NCBI GenBank assembly: GCA_020635055.1
Contig: JACKAN010000004.1
Location: forward strand, 124,001 to 188,000
Length of the DNA: 64,000 nt
Direction: 5' to 3'
Source of the DNA: Pseudobdellovibrionaceae bacterium
GTDB lineage: Bacteria > Bdellovibrionota > Bdellovibrionia > Bdellovibrionales > UBA1609
The translations under genes and the position numbers were made by a program. Positions 7,453 to 17,136 of the stretch are shown here, piece after piece. Under the pieces are notes generated by a model. The model worked only from the letters and a program-made list of their open reading frames with translations. It was not told the origin of the DNA and made no database searches. Every line of letters begins with the position of its first letter. Position 1 is the first letter of the stretch.

Positions 7453-9276
7453 ATGGGAAAAATTAAAGCCAGTAGTACGGCAGAATATTTTGCTAAAAAT
7501 CTACAGCAGGTGGGATTTTCATCCCCAATTAAAGCGGTTTTAACAACTTTAAAAGAGGCTGTGGATAATTCTTTGGATGCTTGCGAGGATGCAGGTATTC
7601 CGCCCGAGATCAAAGTGAGTATTAAAAAAATTGGCACGGGTTCTACAAAAAGTACTGATCTTATAGATATAGTTATTGAAGACAACGGTCCTGGTTTAGA
7701 AATGGATGATTTACCTAAAGTTTTTGGTGAATATTTAGCTTCATCTAAATTTGGTAAGGGTCAGTGTTCAAGAGGACAGCAGGGTATAGGTATTTCTGCC
7801 GCTACAACATGGGCGCAATTGACCAACGCTAAAGGTGTGAAAGTTTTAAGTAAAACAAAAAAAATGCGCAAAGCTCTGTCAGCCCAAGTCGATGTCGATA
7901 TCAAGGCCAACAAAGGGAAATTAAAAAATAAAGAAAGTGTGGACTGGGAAAAAGATCATGGTTTAAAAGTGGAGTTCAAAATTGATGGCCGAGTTCAATT
8001 GAATGGAGATGGAGGCTTGCTGACTTATTTAGAAGGCACGGCTTTAGTGAATCCTCATCTTACTCTCGAATATGAACTCCTTGATAATAGCAAAGTCAGG
8101 GTCGAAAGAGTGAGCGAAGAAGTTCCTAAAGTTCCACCGCCAACACTTCCACATCCTCACACTATGAAGCTTGGGGAATTTATAACTCACGCCCATCTTT
8201 ATAATACTGTGACTTTGGATGTGTTTTTAAGGAAGGGTTTTTCCCGCGTAACTGATAACTCTATTAAAGATTTTATAAAAACGGGAATGCCTAAAGCTTT
8301 TTTAACTAAAAGAGTGCAATCCATACCGGATGGAGATTTTAAAAAGATTTTTCAGGCCTTGCAAGAAACTGAGCTAACTAATCCTTCAACACGATCCGTT
8401 TTAATTGTTGGTGAAGAGGGTTTAGCAAGAAGTATACAAAGATTGGGAGATGTGGATTTTTTTAGTGTTGTCACTCGTAGACCCACTATTTGTGATTTTA
8501 AACCCGTTGTTGTTGAAGTGGCGATTGCTCGATTTAAAGATAGGTCGTCTAATGCCGAGGACGAACCTGTTCAGTTATTGCGATTTGCCAATCGCGTTCC
8601 ACTCCAATTTGATAAAGGGGGATGTGCGATCACTCGTGCAGTGGAATCCGTCAATTGGCGATCTTATGGCTTAAATCAACCCAGAAGAAGCTTGCCATTA
8701 GGTCCATATATTTTTGCTATAAGTGTAACTTCACCTTTTATTAAATTTAAAAATGCATCAAAAGAAACAATTGATGCCAGTGATGAATTGGTAGAAGAGT
8801 TGCGTTTGGCACTTATGAGAGCTGGACAAAAGCTTTCTCGACATATTCGTAGAGAAAATAAAGCCGCTGATTTAGAAAGAAAAATTCAACATATAGAAAA
8901 GTTTGGTCCAATTTTAGTCGAGGGCTTGGCTAAAATATCCAATGCTTCTGATTCTAGAAAGAAAAAAGCAGAAGAGGGGCTTGAAAAATTATTAGGTCGC
9001 GATACAAAATCTGCCTTGAATGATCTAGTCAGTGCCGAAGAAAAACTCGCTGTTTTAAAAGCGAAACAGCGAGTGAAATTGGGAGATATGGCGCAAGATG
9101 AACCAGAAGACTCACCCGAAGAAGACATTATTGCCACTACGAAAAAGAAAGTCGAAGCCATTATAAATGTAAAATCATCTAAAAAAACAGTTAGCAAAAA
9201 AACTGTGGCTTCCAAAGACACAACTAAAAAAGTTGTAGATAAAAAAACAACAAAAAAAGCAAGTAGAAAAAAGTAG
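7453..9276 (+). CDS. top6B: DNA topoisomerase VI subunit B
   Basis: 607 residues. The GHKL ATPase has its N-box at E35-x-x-x-N39-x-x-x-A (EAVDNSLDACEDAG), the DNGPG loop at 77-81, and the lid SKFGKGQCSRGQQGIGISA. The transducer region includes LLRFANRVPLQF with the family's NRVPL signature. The C-terminal tail is lysine-rich with repeated KKT/KKV units, likely for DNA contact. Topo VI is a type IIB enzyme that relaxes and decatenates DNA as an A2B2 complex; it is standard in archaea and plants and sporadic in bacteria. A GAGGCGAG site sits directly before the ATG. Six bases separate it from top6A. Confidence 0.95.
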   Translation: MGKIKASSTAEYFAKNLQQVGFSSPIKAVLTTLKEAVDNSLDACEDAGIPPEIKVSIKKIGTGSTKSTDLIDIVIEDNGPGLEMDDLPKVFGEYLASSKFGKGQCSRGQQGIGISAATTWAQLTNAKGVKVLSKTKKMRKALSAQVDVDIKANKGKLKNKESVDWEKDHGLKVEFKIDGRVQLNGDGGLLTYLEGTALVNPHLTLEYELLDNSKVRVERVSEEVPKVPPPTLPHPHTMKLGEFITHAHLYNTVTLDVFLRKGFSRVTDNSIKDFIKTGMPKAFLTKRVQSIPDGDFKKIFQALQETELTNPSTRSVLIVGEEGLARSIQRLGDVDFFSVVTRRPTICDFKPVVVEVAIARFKDRSSNAEDEPVQLLRFANRVPLQFDKGGCAITRAVESVNWRSYGLNQPRRSLPLGPYIFAISVTSPFIKFKNASKETIDASDELVEELRLALMRAGQKLSRHIRRENKAADLERKIQHIEKFGPILVEGLAKISNASDSRKKKAEEGLEKLLGRDTKSALNDLVSAEEKLAVLKAKQRVKLGDMAQDEPEDSPEEDIIATTKKKVEAIINVKSSKKTVSKKTVASKDTTKKVVDKKTTKKASRKK

Positions 9277-9282
9277 GTACTT

Positions 9283-10440
9283 ATGGCCAAACTAAAACGA
9301 CCACAAAAAGATATTCCTAAAATAGCTAAAAACCTATGTGACGGAATGCTGAGAGACTTGGAATCAGCTAAGCGCCCCACATTAGAGGCCATCAAGTGCT
9401 CTTTGGACAATGCAATATATGATCCTAAGGTAGGATATTTAACACCGGGTAAAAAGAAAGTAACTACAGAGTTGAATGTTTCTTCTGTGCAAAAATTAGC
9501 ACGAACAGTTTTTATGTTAGACATGATGTTAAATAATGTGGAAATGGGATCTGTAAACTCCACTCGTGAATTTTATTATATGACAAAAGGTTTGGTAAAG
9601 AGTGATCCTCATCTTAAACCCATTGATTTTGATGATCAGGTAGAAAGCGATGCAATTATTTATTACATTTGTGATTTATTAGAGGTCTATCGTGAAGAGC
9701 TCAATTGTTTTGCCACAGATCGTGGTGGACAAACTTATTCGCAAAATCTTGTTGTCACCGAGAGTTTGCCCGATGGTAAGAAAGCCGTTATTGACTTAAG
9801 CCAAATGGGAACAACGCCCTTCCAGCCTAAAAATCAGCCTCAAGTGTTCAATTTAAAACCTAAAAAAGGAAAAATTGATTTCTGTTTGGTAATTGAGTCA
9901 GTTTCAACGGCAAATACTTTTGTACACAATGGCTTCACAAAAAGAAATAATTGTATATTATTAGGTGCCCAAGGGGTGCCAAGTAACGGCGTTCGCGGTT
10001 GGTGCAAAACAATACAAGATCAATTAGATTGTCCTATATATTTCTACGGAGATCTGGATGCTTATACTCTGCAAAATATTTATAGAACTTTGAAGGCCGG
10101 TTCGGCAGCGAGCTTGATTAGAAACTCGGACTTCTCTGCGCCGGATGTGAAGTTTTTAGGAGTATTGCCCGAAGACATAGATAAGTATGATCTGCATTGT
10201 TATGATGTTAAAGAGAGGGATGCTGTTGAGGCCCGTTCTCTGAAAAAAGCCAGAGATGTTTTGTCCAACGATCCCTTTTTTAAAGATAAGAAAAACAAAA
10301 ATGTGGCCGACATTTTAAGATGGTTGATCAAACATAAAAAACGTTGTGAACAACAGTCTATTTTTTCTGTGAACCCCAAAGATCCAACTATGCCTGAAAG
10401 AATTATATTAGATAAAATTAAGAATAAATCATACGTTTAA
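9283..10440 (+). CDS. top6A: DNA topoisomerase VI subunit A (Spo11-related)
   Basis: 385 residues. The winged-helix 5Y-CAP domain carries the motif STREFYYMTKG with catalytic tyrosine Y99 (second of the pair, by analogy with Spo11). The Toprim domain has its acidic residues at E205 (LVIES) and D257/D259 (YGDLDAYT). All residues needed for cleavage are present, so with the neighbouring B subunit a functional enzyme is expected. It forms a two-gene operon with top6B. The two subunits are intact and full length, arguing against decay after transfer. Confidence 0.95.
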   Translation: MAKLKRPQKDIPKIAKNLCDGMLRDLESAKRPTLEAIKCSLDNAIYDPKVGYLTPGKKKVTTELNVSSVQKLARTVFMLDMMLNNVEMGSVNSTREFYYMTKGLVKSDPHLKPIDFDDQVESDAIIYYICDLLEVYREELNCFATDRGGQTYSQNLVVTESLPDGKKAVIDLSQMGTTPFQPKNQPQVFNLKPKKGKIDFCLVIESVSTANTFVHNGFTKRNNCILLGAQGVPSNGVRGWCKTIQDQLDCPIYFYGDLDAYTLQNIYRTLKAGSAASLIRNSDFSAPDVKFLGVLPEDIDKYDLHCYDVKERDAVEARSLKKARDVLSNDPFFKDKKNKNVADILRWLIKHKKRCEQQSIFSVNPKDPTMPERIILDKIKNKSYV

Positions 10441-10492
10441 AATGAATTTGATTGAGTTTGTCATTACTATAGAAAAAATATAGGAGGCCCTA

Positions 10493-12754
10493 ATGGCTAA
10501 GATCGAAACCACTCCAGAATTAGTTAAAAAAGTCTATGCAACCACTCGCCAACGCTTAGATGTAGTTAAAAAAAGATTAAATCGTCCCTTAACTTTGGCA
10601 GAAAAAGTTTTATATGGTCATTTAGACAGCCCAGAAACCCAAGATCTCACTCGAGGATCTAGTTTTTTATTACTTCAGCCAGATAGAGTTGCCATGCAAG
10701 ACGCTACGGCACAGATGGCACTTCTACAATTTATGTTAGCAGGTAGAGAAGAGTCTGCTGTTCCAGCTACCGTTCACTGTGATCACTTAATTCGTGCCTA
10801 TAAAGGTATGGAAGAGGATATGAAAACGGCAATGGATGAGAACAGAGAAGTTTTTGATTTTTTATCCACTGTTTCGAGTCGTTATCACATTGGTTTTTGG
10901 AAGCCGGGTGCTGGGATCATTCATCAAGTGGTTTTAGAAAACTATGCTTTCCCTGGTGGCTTGATGATTGGTACGGATTCACACACACCCAATGCGGGTG
11001 GTTTAGGCATGGTTGCTTGTGGAGTCGGCGGTGCCGATGCTTCTGATGTGATGGCTGGATTGCCATGGGAAGTTAAAAACCCCAAAATAGTGGGTGTCCA
11101 TTTAAAAGGAAAAATGTCAGGTTGGACTTCGGCAAAAGATGTGATTTTAAAATTATGTGGGGTCATGACTGTAAAGGGTGGAACAAATAAAATTGTTGAA
11201 TATTTTGGTGAGGGCTGTGAGTCCATTAGTTGTACGGGTAAGGCTACCATTACTAACATGGGTGCCGAGCTAGGAGCCACATGCTCTATATTTCCATTTG
11301 ATTCTCGAATGTCCACCTTTTTAAAAACTACAAAGCGAGATGAGTTAGCAAAATTAGCTGAGCAAAATAATGATATTTTAACTGCAGATAAAGAAGTTAT
11401 TGCAAGCCCTAAAGAGTTTTACGATGAAGTCATAGAAATTGACTTAAATAAATTGGAACCGCATCTTGTGGGACCTCACTCTCCTGATGCCGCTCGACCT
11501 TTAAGTCAGGTAAAAGCAGAAGCTGAAAAACAAGGTTGGCCTGTAGAACTGTCTGCAGCATTAATAGGTTCATGCACCAATTCTTCCTATGAAGATATTG
11601 GTCGTGCCACTCATGTTGCTAAGCAGGCTTTAAAAATGGGGCATAAGATGCCACAACAATTTATGGTGTCGCCCGGATCTTCACAAATTAAAAAAACTAT
11701 AGAGCGAGATGGACAGATGGCTGTATTAAATGAAGTGGGAGCTACTGTTTTATCTAATGCCTGTGGTCCATGTATTGGTCAGTGGAAACGAGATGATTTT
11801 AAAAAAGGGCAAGTAAACACAATTGTGAGTAGTTTTAATAGAAATTTTAGAGGAAGAAATGATGCCAATCCTGACACACTATCTTTTATTGCTAGCCCAG
11901 AAATCACAATGGCTCTCGGTTTGGCTGGTCGTTTGGATTTTGATCCCAAAAGAGATGAATTGAAAATGGCAAATGGAAAGTCTTTTAAATTTGAAGAACC
12001 TTCGGCACCTGAACTTCCTAGTAATGGATTTGTTTCCGATCCCGAAGCTTATCAAGCTCCCCAAGGTAAGACTGTAGATGTTGTGGTCAACCCTAAATCT
12101 GATCGATTACAATTGTTAGAGCCTTTTAAAGCTTGGGAGGGGGAAGATCTCACAGATTTATTGGTTCTTTGTAAAGCTGTTGGTAAGTGCACTACGGATC
12201 ACATAAGCCCTGCGGGACCGTGGTTAAAATATCGTGGTCATCTGGATAATATTTCTAACAATTTATTATTGGGTGCAACCAATGCTTTTACTAAAGAGCC
12301 GGGCAGGGGAAACAATTTATTAAATAAAGAAAAAAATTTGGAGATTCAAAAGGTAGCCCGTGACTACAAAGCAAAAGGAAAGAATTGGGTTATTATTGGT
12401 GACGAGAATTACGGTGAAGGAAGCAGCAGAGAGCATGCTGCCATGAGCCCACGTCAGCTTGGCGGTCGAGCAGTGATTGTCAAAAGTTTTGCTCGCATCC
12501 ATGAAACCAATCTTAAAAAGCAAGGCGTACTGGCTTTGACTTTTGCAAAGCCTAGCGATTATGACAAAATTAAAGAAGAAGATCGTTTAGACATTGTGGG
12601 CTTAAAAGACTTTTCTCCTGGAAAACAATTGCAACTGGTACTTACCCACGTGGATGGTAATAAAGAAAGTATTCCATTGAGTCACAGTTATAATGAGGAA
12701 CAAATTAAATGGTTTCAGGCGGGTTCTGCACTGAATCTATTAAGAAGTCTTTAA
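10493..12754 (+). CDS. acn: Aconitate hydratase, mitochondrial type
   Basis: 753 residues, matching the mitochondrial-type aconitase rather than the longer bacterial AcnA. The 4Fe-4S ligands are in CTNSSYED and ACGPCIGQW. Substrate-binding motifs include [22 protein letters not shown] and the C-terminal [15 protein letters not shown] swivel domain. It interconverts citrate and isocitrate in the TCA cycle. TAGGAGGCCCTA precedes the ATG, a strong ribosome-binding site. It is monocistronic; a YceI-type gene converges with it, separated by a single base. Confidence 0.97.
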   Translation: MAKIETTPELVKKVYATTRQRLDVVKKRLNRPLTLAEKVLYGHLDSPETQDLTRGSSFLLLQPDRVAMQDATAQMALLQFMLAGREESAVPATVHCDHLIRAYKGMEEDMKTAMDENREVFDFLSTVSSRYHIGFWKPGAGIIHQVVLENYAFPGGLMIGTDSHTPNAGGLGMVACGVGGADASDVMAGLPWEVKNPKIVGVHLKGKMSGWTSAKDVILKLCGVMTVKGGTNKIVEYFGEGCESISCTGKATITNMGAELGATCSIFPFDSRMSTFLKTTKRDELAKLAEQNNDILTADKEVIASPKEFYDEVIEIDLNKLEPHLVGPHSPDAARPLSQVKAEAEKQGWPVELSAALIGSCTNSSYEDIGRATHVAKQALKMGHKMPQQFMVSPGSSQIKKTIERDGQMAVLNEVGATVLSNACGPCIGQWKRDDFKKGQVNTIVSSFNRNFRGRNDANPDTLSFIASPEITMALGLAGRLDFDPKRDELKMANGKSFKFEEPSAPELPSNGFVSDPEAYQAPQGKTVDVVVNPKSDRLQLLEPFKAWEGEDLTDLLVLCKAVGKCTTDHISPAGPWLKYRGHLDNISNNLLLGATNAFTKEPGRGNNLLNKEKNLEIQKVARDYKAKGKNWVIIGDENYGEGSSREHAAMSPRQLGGRAVIVKSFARIHETNLKKQGVLALTFAKPSDYDKIKEEDRLDIVGLKDFSPGKQLQLVLTHVDGNKESIPLSHSYNEEQIKWFQAGSALNLLRSL

Positions 12755-12755
12755 A

Positions 12756-13289
12756 TTACTGACTCCAAGTAGAGTGAATAATTATGGGAATTTTGTTGTC
12801 TATGGCAATGGTCATTAATTTTGGTCGCTCGATAGAGAAGTCTTCAAGATAAATATCAAATTGACTGTTTACAACAAAATCGGAATTGTTCTTGCTAACT
12901 TTAAACTCTATATTTTCGTAAGAATGAGTTTTGCCAGCGAACTCAATCTCACATTTGGCTTTAAAATTACCTTCAATTTGATTTCTAGGTATTGATATTT
13001 TGAATTTAACAAGAGGGAATAAGGCTGCTTTGGCCACCTCTTGGACTCTGAGATTCCGATTTGTATCACCAGATTCGAAATCATTTACGGGTACTGCAAC
13101 AAGAAAATCACAAGTGTCAGTTTTGCAAAGACCTTTCCCTCGAGCCGTTTTAGCTGTTCCGCCAAAGGATTTAAAGGTATATGAAACCTTGTAGCTTATA
13201 TCCGAAAACTTAAGTGACCAAGACAAGACATCTTGGGAAATGCCCATAGATGAATAGCAAAACAACAAAAAGAAAATAAAATGTTTCAT
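12756..13289 (-). CDS. Secreted YceI-like lipocalin-fold protein
   Basis: 177 residues. An N-terminal signal peptide (MKHFIFFLLFCYSSMGIS) precedes a beta-rich domain. The stretch DTNRNLRVQEVAKAALFPLVKF matches the YceI family pattern in which a loop of D-x-R-x-x-x-M/V is followed by FP-x-x-x-F. YceI proteins bind isoprenoid-type lipids in the periplasm. Two cysteines (CKTDTC) may form a disulfide. Its ligand is unknown. It is followed leftwards by a membrane protein gene. Confidence 0.7.
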   Translation of the reverse strand: MKHFIFFLLFCYSSMGISQDVLSWSLKFSDISYKVSYTFKSFGGTAKTARGKGLCKTDTCDFLVAVPVNDFESGDTNRNLRVQEVAKAALFPLVKFKISIPRNQIEGNFKAKCEIEFAGKTHSYENIEFKVSKNNSDFVVNSQFDIYLEDFSIERPKLMTIAIDNKIPIIIHSTWSQ

Positions 13290-13300
13290 TTTTTCTCGCT

Positions 13301-13898
13301 TTAAAATTCAAATGTAACGCTTATAACAGAAAGAGCAAGAGCGATAGATGTAATAGTTGATATGTTTTTGTGTTGTGCAGCTAAACCTTTTAATTTTTCA
13401 CCTTTTTCATTTTTTTTGGCTGCAAGATATCCGGCTATGGGAGTTAAAATCATTCCTGGTAAATGTACCCAAGCCAACCATTTATGCCATCTTACTTGTC
13501 CCTTTGCTTCTCCACCCATGGGACGGTCAGGACAACTTAAAGCATAATGTGTTGATACGGAATAAAGTCCTAATGTGATACCTGCAAGCCAAGGGTGTTC
13601 AGGAGGGAGTTTGTTATCCATTCCCTGAGCAGTGAAGAAAGTTAAACCCATACCTGCCAAAGCAGCTAAACCCCAGTATTGATGTTGCTGTAACATACTT
13701 GATCGTTTTTCAAGTATCTGTTGGAGACTTTCATTGGGTTGTAACTTGTTTTCTTCAAAGCCTAAGTCTGAAACATCTAATTGTGCAATGGAGAGGTGTT
13801 TTGGTTTATATTTTTGCCAATCTTCATTTAAAATGTTTTGGGCAGAACTATTTTATAACTCCAAAGAAAAAAAATAAACTGATTGTTGCCATATACAT
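13301..13898 (-). CDS. Probable membrane cytochrome-b561-like protein, signal peptide out of frame
   Basis: An intact downstream frame beginning MLQQHQYWG (ATG 13696) encodes four membrane helices with several well-placed histidines (STHYAL, VRWHKWLAWVHLPG, AAQHK), suggesting haem binding. That frame stays open further upstream to about 13843 without a start codon, coding SSAQNILNEDW. A perfect signal peptide (MYMATISLFFFFGVI) starts at 13898 in another frame and ends at a TAG. Deleting one A from the A4 run at 13849-13852 joins them as GVI-N-SSAQ-N with a normal cleavage site. So the true gene likely runs 13898-13301 and is either frameshifted or affected by a base-calling error. Confidence 0.6.
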
Positions 13899-13919
13899 AG
13901 AGCCGCCTTGTTCGCATGT

Positions 13920-14462
13920 TTAATGAGTATCAATTGGGAAATAATAATAGGTTGTCATTGTTTTCCCATTTACTTTATAAATTTCAAGTACAGAACTTCC
14001 ACGCGAGTATTGAGTTTTATTAAACCACTCTTCAGCAGCTGGATAGACTTTAAATGGACTGATGGCTGGTGAGCCAGAAAAACTAAATTTAACATATTTT
14101 TTTAATGGAAGAATTTTGCTGTAAATATTTGGATTTTCAAACTCCAATTGTGAATATATATCTTTTGAGGAAATGCATCCGCCCTCACTTCGCAATCGAT
14201 TTTCATCGGCAATTTGAGGATTGTCTAAATAATTACCGAAAGTGAGAGGACAAGGAATTCGCTTTTGTTCTGAGTTCATCTCGACTTCTGTAATGACTTC
14301 ATTTATTTTATGGTAGGGTCCAATATGTTTTTTTGCTAATAAATAAAACTCTTCTTCAACAACTCCAAGATTTTTTACTTCGTTTTCAAATCCCAGATAA
14401 AAATATAAATATGTAAATAATGAACTCAAGACTAAAATTAGACTTACAAAAAAGAACTTCAT
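13920..14462 (-). CDS. Membrane-anchored GyrI-like domain protein
   Basis: 180 residues. It has one N-terminal membrane helix (MKFFFVSLILVLSSLFTYLY) and a periplasmic domain. The pattern KHIGPYHKINEVITEVE, a central LTFGNYLDNP and a late SSVLEIYKVNG resembles the GyrI-like small-molecule-binding (SOUL/GyrI) fold. Two cysteines (CPL and GGC) could pair. The start overlaps the upstream gene's stop (ATGA), so the pair 14459-14986/13920-14462 is co-translated. Function is unknown. Confidence 0.55.
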   Translation of the reverse strand: MKFFFVSLILVLSSLFTYLYFYLGFENEVKNLGVVEEEFYLLAKKHIGPYHKINEVITEVEMNSEQKRIPCPLTFGNYLDNPQIADENRLRSEGGCISSKDIYSQLEFENPNIYSKILPLKKYVKFSFSGSPAISPFKVYPAAEEWFNKTQYSRGSSVLEIYKVNGKTMTTYYYFPIDTH

Positions 14463-14986
14463 TGTTTAGAGAGTTGCATTGGTTTTTTTTCAATGATGAG
14501 TTCCGCTTTTTCAATAAATGCTTTTACATCATTGGCCAATCGAACGGGACTGTAAACGGTTAAGAAGGCTCTGTCTGAGGTCTTATTTTTAGGAAATGCT
14601 AGAATATATATGGATACATATTGGCCAATAGGAAAATCAGAATAGATAAAAAGTTTAGAAAATATTTGTTCAAAATCCTTAGGGATAGAATTAATTAAAT
14701 GTGTAATTTTTATTTCAATTTTATCTTGGGGATTAAAACCAGTTTTTAATATACCTTCCATGCGAATTTCATAAACGTCTTCAGAATTCAACAAACGGTT
14801 GTCTTTATAGTTCATGCATGAGAAACGATCACTTCCAATAAAAGTATCTTGACCCATATCATAAGCTTTCGCGCTACTTCCCTTTAGATAACTATCAACT
14901 CCACAGTGCCATAATGGTGCTTCCACATTGGCTTGAGCTTGGTGGAGAAATAAAAAGAGAAATATAAAACACAGGTTAAAGTACAA
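14459..14986 (-). CDS. Secreted protein of unknown function
   Basis: 175 residues, start codon TTG at 14986 supported by a strong GGGAGG site just before it. A signal peptide (LCFIFLFLFLHQAQA) ends at an A-x-A site. The mature part has two cysteines (WHCGVD and FSCMNY) and no motif I recognise. It overlaps the next gene by four bases, so the two likely act together in the periplasm. Confidence 0.6.
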   Translation of the reverse strand: MYFNLCFIFLFLFLHQAQANVEAPLWHCGVDSYLKGSSAKAYDMGQDTFIGSDRFSCMNYKDNRLLNSEDVYEIRMEGILKTGFNPQDKIEIKITHLINSIPKDFEQIFSKLFIYSDFPIGQYVSIYILAFPKNKTSDRAFLTVYSPVRLANDVKAFIEKAELIIEKKPMQLSKQ

Positions 14987-15055
14987 ATCGCCTCCCTACA
15001 TTAAGTAGGAAAATACCTCAGACTTAGGATAAGTTAAAGTAGACTTGTAAAAATT

Positions 15056-15604
15056 TTATTTCCACTTAATTGAGCAACCCATGGATGGTAAGTGCTCAAA
15101 ACTAATAGGTTTTTGTGATAAAGTATCAAGTATGGCTTGCTTCAGATCTTCCTGAGTTACTTTATTTGGGTCTTTCCAAGAGTCATCAAAGCGACCACGA
15201 TAGCTAAGTTTTCTCATTTTATTAAAAACAAATATATCGGGAGTGCAGAGAGCGCCAAAGTCTTTAGCCATTTTTTGAGTCTCGTCATAGAGGTAAACAA
15301 AACCAAAATTTTTTTCTTTCCATTTTTTTTTGATATTATCAAAACTATCTTCGGGGTAGTCACTAGCATCATTTGAACATACACCAATAAAAGCTACAGA
15401 TTTATTTTTAAAAAATTGGTTCAATTTAATGATTCGATCTTCAATAGCTTGAACATAGGGACAATGGTTACATATAAATAAAAAACACAATACTTCATAG
15501 TTATTAAAACTGGAAAGTTGGTAAATTTCACCATCGGTAGCTTGCACTTGGAAATCCGGGCAGTTCAACCCAAGATTATCCGTTGGAGTATATGTTAAGG
15601 CCAC
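15056..15604 (-). CDS. Thioredoxin-like redoxin (AhpC/TSA-type)
   Basis: 182 residues, no signal peptide. The fold starts with GLNCPDFQVQATDGEIYQLSSF; the active site is CNHCPYV, followed by IGVCSNDASDYPEDS and the cis-proline region ALCTPDIFVFN. This belongs to the redoxin family of 'thioredoxin family proteins' with a CxxCPY site, thought to reduce disulfides or peroxides. The GTG start at 15604 has an excellent AAGGAG site inside the end of birA and directly abuts birA's stop, so it belongs to the same operon. Confidence 0.82.
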   Translation of the reverse strand: MALTYTPTDNLGLNCPDFQVQATDGEIYQLSSFNNYEVLCFLFICNHCPYVQAIEDRIIKLNQFFKNKSVAFIGVCSNDASDYPEDSFDNIKKKWKEKNFGFVYLYDETQKMAKDFGALCTPDIFVFNKMRKLSYRGRFDDSWKDPNKVTQEDLKQAILDTLSQKPISFEHLPSMGCSIKWK

Positions 15605-16303
15605 TTAAAGCTCCTTCCAAGACAACATTCTATCTTTATAATAAATATCACCCATGGGGGATATTTTTTGTGCACCACAGGCAATGCTGAGTTCTCTACA
15701 AATCATTTCATTCATTTGAGGTTGAACAATGATAGCTAATGATTTTTGTAGCTCTTTAAAAAATATATCAAGATAATTTAAAAGTTGAATTTCTGTTAAA
15801 GTACCATTTAATCCATCACGACTGTTTAAATGAGTTGCGTCGGGAAGAGAGTGGGGATGCTCTAATAGATTAAAACCAAGGCCAACAATTAAAAAGTGTT
15901 CCCTTTCCTTTTGTACAACTTCTATTAATAGACCTGCAACTTTATTTTTATTTAACAATAAGTCATTGGGTGGCTTTAAAGACCAATTTAATTTTGGCCA
16001 AATCTCATTTACCGCTTTGTACAATGCTAAACCCATCACAGGGCTGGTTATTGGCTGAGGGGTTTCAGAAACTTTAAAAACCCAACTTGTTAAAAAAGCA
16101 TTGTTTCTTCCAGGAGTCTGCCATTTATTTTGTCCACGGCCACGACCATGGGTTTGAAATTCAGTGAAGTAAACTCCACTGGTTTGTTTTAATTCAGTTA
16201 AGTTTTTTTTTGCTAAATCATTGGTGCTTTCGGTGGATTCAACAAAATTATGATAAATACTATTTTTAAGACACCAATCGGAAATAACTTTAGCAATTTC
16301 CAC
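15605..16303 (-). CDS. birA: Biotin--[acetyl-CoA-carboxylase] ligase (class I, no HTH)
   Basis: 232 residues. The biotin-binding/adenylation loop is GRGRGQNKW, and KVAGLLIEV and the NDLLLN motif are conserved. The N-terminal HTH repressor domain of E. coli BirA is absent, so this is a pure ligase. It biotinylates AccB and other carboxylases. GTG start at 16303; the base overlaps the nadC stop (TAGTG), showing coupling. Cofactor synthesis gene nadC lies upstream. Confidence 0.92.
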   Translation of the reverse strand: MEIAKVISDWCLKNSIYHNFVESTESTNDLAKKNLTELKQTSGVYFTEFQTHGRGRGQNKWQTPGRNNAFLTSWVFKVSETPQPITSPVMGLALYKAVNEIWPKLNWSLKPPNDLLLNKNKVAGLLIEVVQKEREHFLIVGLGFNLLEHPHSLPDATHLNSRDGLNGTLTEIQLLNYLDIFFKELQKSLAIIVQPQMNEMICRELSIACGAQKISPMGDIYYKDRMLSWKEL

Positions 16304-17136
16304 TAGTGGTCCTTCCAGTCAAAAATTAAACTGATATCTGCGCAAGGCGCTGAATGAGTGAGGGCTCCTACGCTTATATAGTCCACACCTAACTCGGCAA
16401 CGCTTGTAACACGATCCAAATTCATATTTCCGCTGGCTTCTAGCTCAGTCCCAAAGTGTTTAATTTCAACTATGCTTTTCATTTGTTCATTGGTCATATT
16501 GTCTAACAAAAGCCTTTGAACTTTATACTCAAAGGCAATTAGAGCCTCTTCCTTATTTTTAACTTCAACATGGATGGGGCTAAGTCCCTTTTCTACAAAT
16601 TTACTGAGAACATTTCTTATACCCCCACAGAGGGCGATATGGTTTTCTTTTATTAAAATGGAATCGCTTAAATTCATTCTATGATTAAATCCGCCACCAT
16701 CTACGACAGCTTTTTTCTCAAATATTCTTAGCGTGGGAGTTGTTTTTCGCGTGTCTAGGATTTTACATTTTGTATGCTTCACTTTATTTACAAATTGTGA
16801 AGTTAAAGTAGATATTCCGGTAAAATGACCTAAAAAATTCAGAGCGACTCTTTCTGCTTGAATAATTTGTATCAAATCACCAACAAGAGTAGCCATTTTT
16901 TGACCGGCCAAAATATTGTGGCCATTATTGAAGTGCCAGCGGATTTCTGCCTGTGGATCTAAATGTTTGATACAGGCATCAAAAACTTCCGTGCCAGATA
17001 GGACGAGATCCGATTTAGCAATGAGTTGTGAACGACCATTCAGATGATCAATGTCCAAATGACTAGTTGTGATGTCTTTTTGAGGAATGTCTTCCTGAAA
17101 AGATTTTTTGACCAACTCTTCAATAATTATTTTCAT
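16303..17136 (-). CDS. nadC: Nicotinate-nucleotide pyrophosphorylase (carboxylating), QPRTase
   Basis: 277 residues, the normal family length. Characteristic motifs are EDIPQKDITT, ERVALNFLGHFTGIST, LDTRKTTPTLR, VDGGGFNHRMNLSDSILIKENH and EVKNKEEA. The enzyme converts quinolinate and PRPP to nicotinate mononucleotide in NAD synthesis. It overlaps the response-regulator gene upstream (ATGA) and birA downstream (one base), forming a four-gene operon with the redoxin. Confidence 0.96.
   Translation of the reverse strand: MKIIIEELVKKSFQEDIPQKDITTSHLDIDHLNGRSQLIAKSDLVLSGTEVFDACIKHLDPQAEIRWHFNNGHNILAGQKMATLVGDLIQIIQAERVALNFLGHFTGISTLTSQFVNKVKHTKCKILDTRKTTPTLRIFEKKAVVDGGGFNHRMNLSDSILIKENHIALCGGIRNVLSKFVEKGLSPIHVEVKNKEEALIAFEYKVQRLLLDNMTNEQMKSIVEIKHFGTELEASGNMNLDRVTSVAELGVDYISVGALTHSAPCADISLIFDWKDH

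Noticed and set aside
8886..9563. A 225-residue hydrophobic Ser/Phe-rich frame opposite top6B and top6A
   Set aside because: It is the antisense reading of the Lys/Glu-rich tail of topoisomerase VI B and spans two genes; no ribosome-binding site or family.
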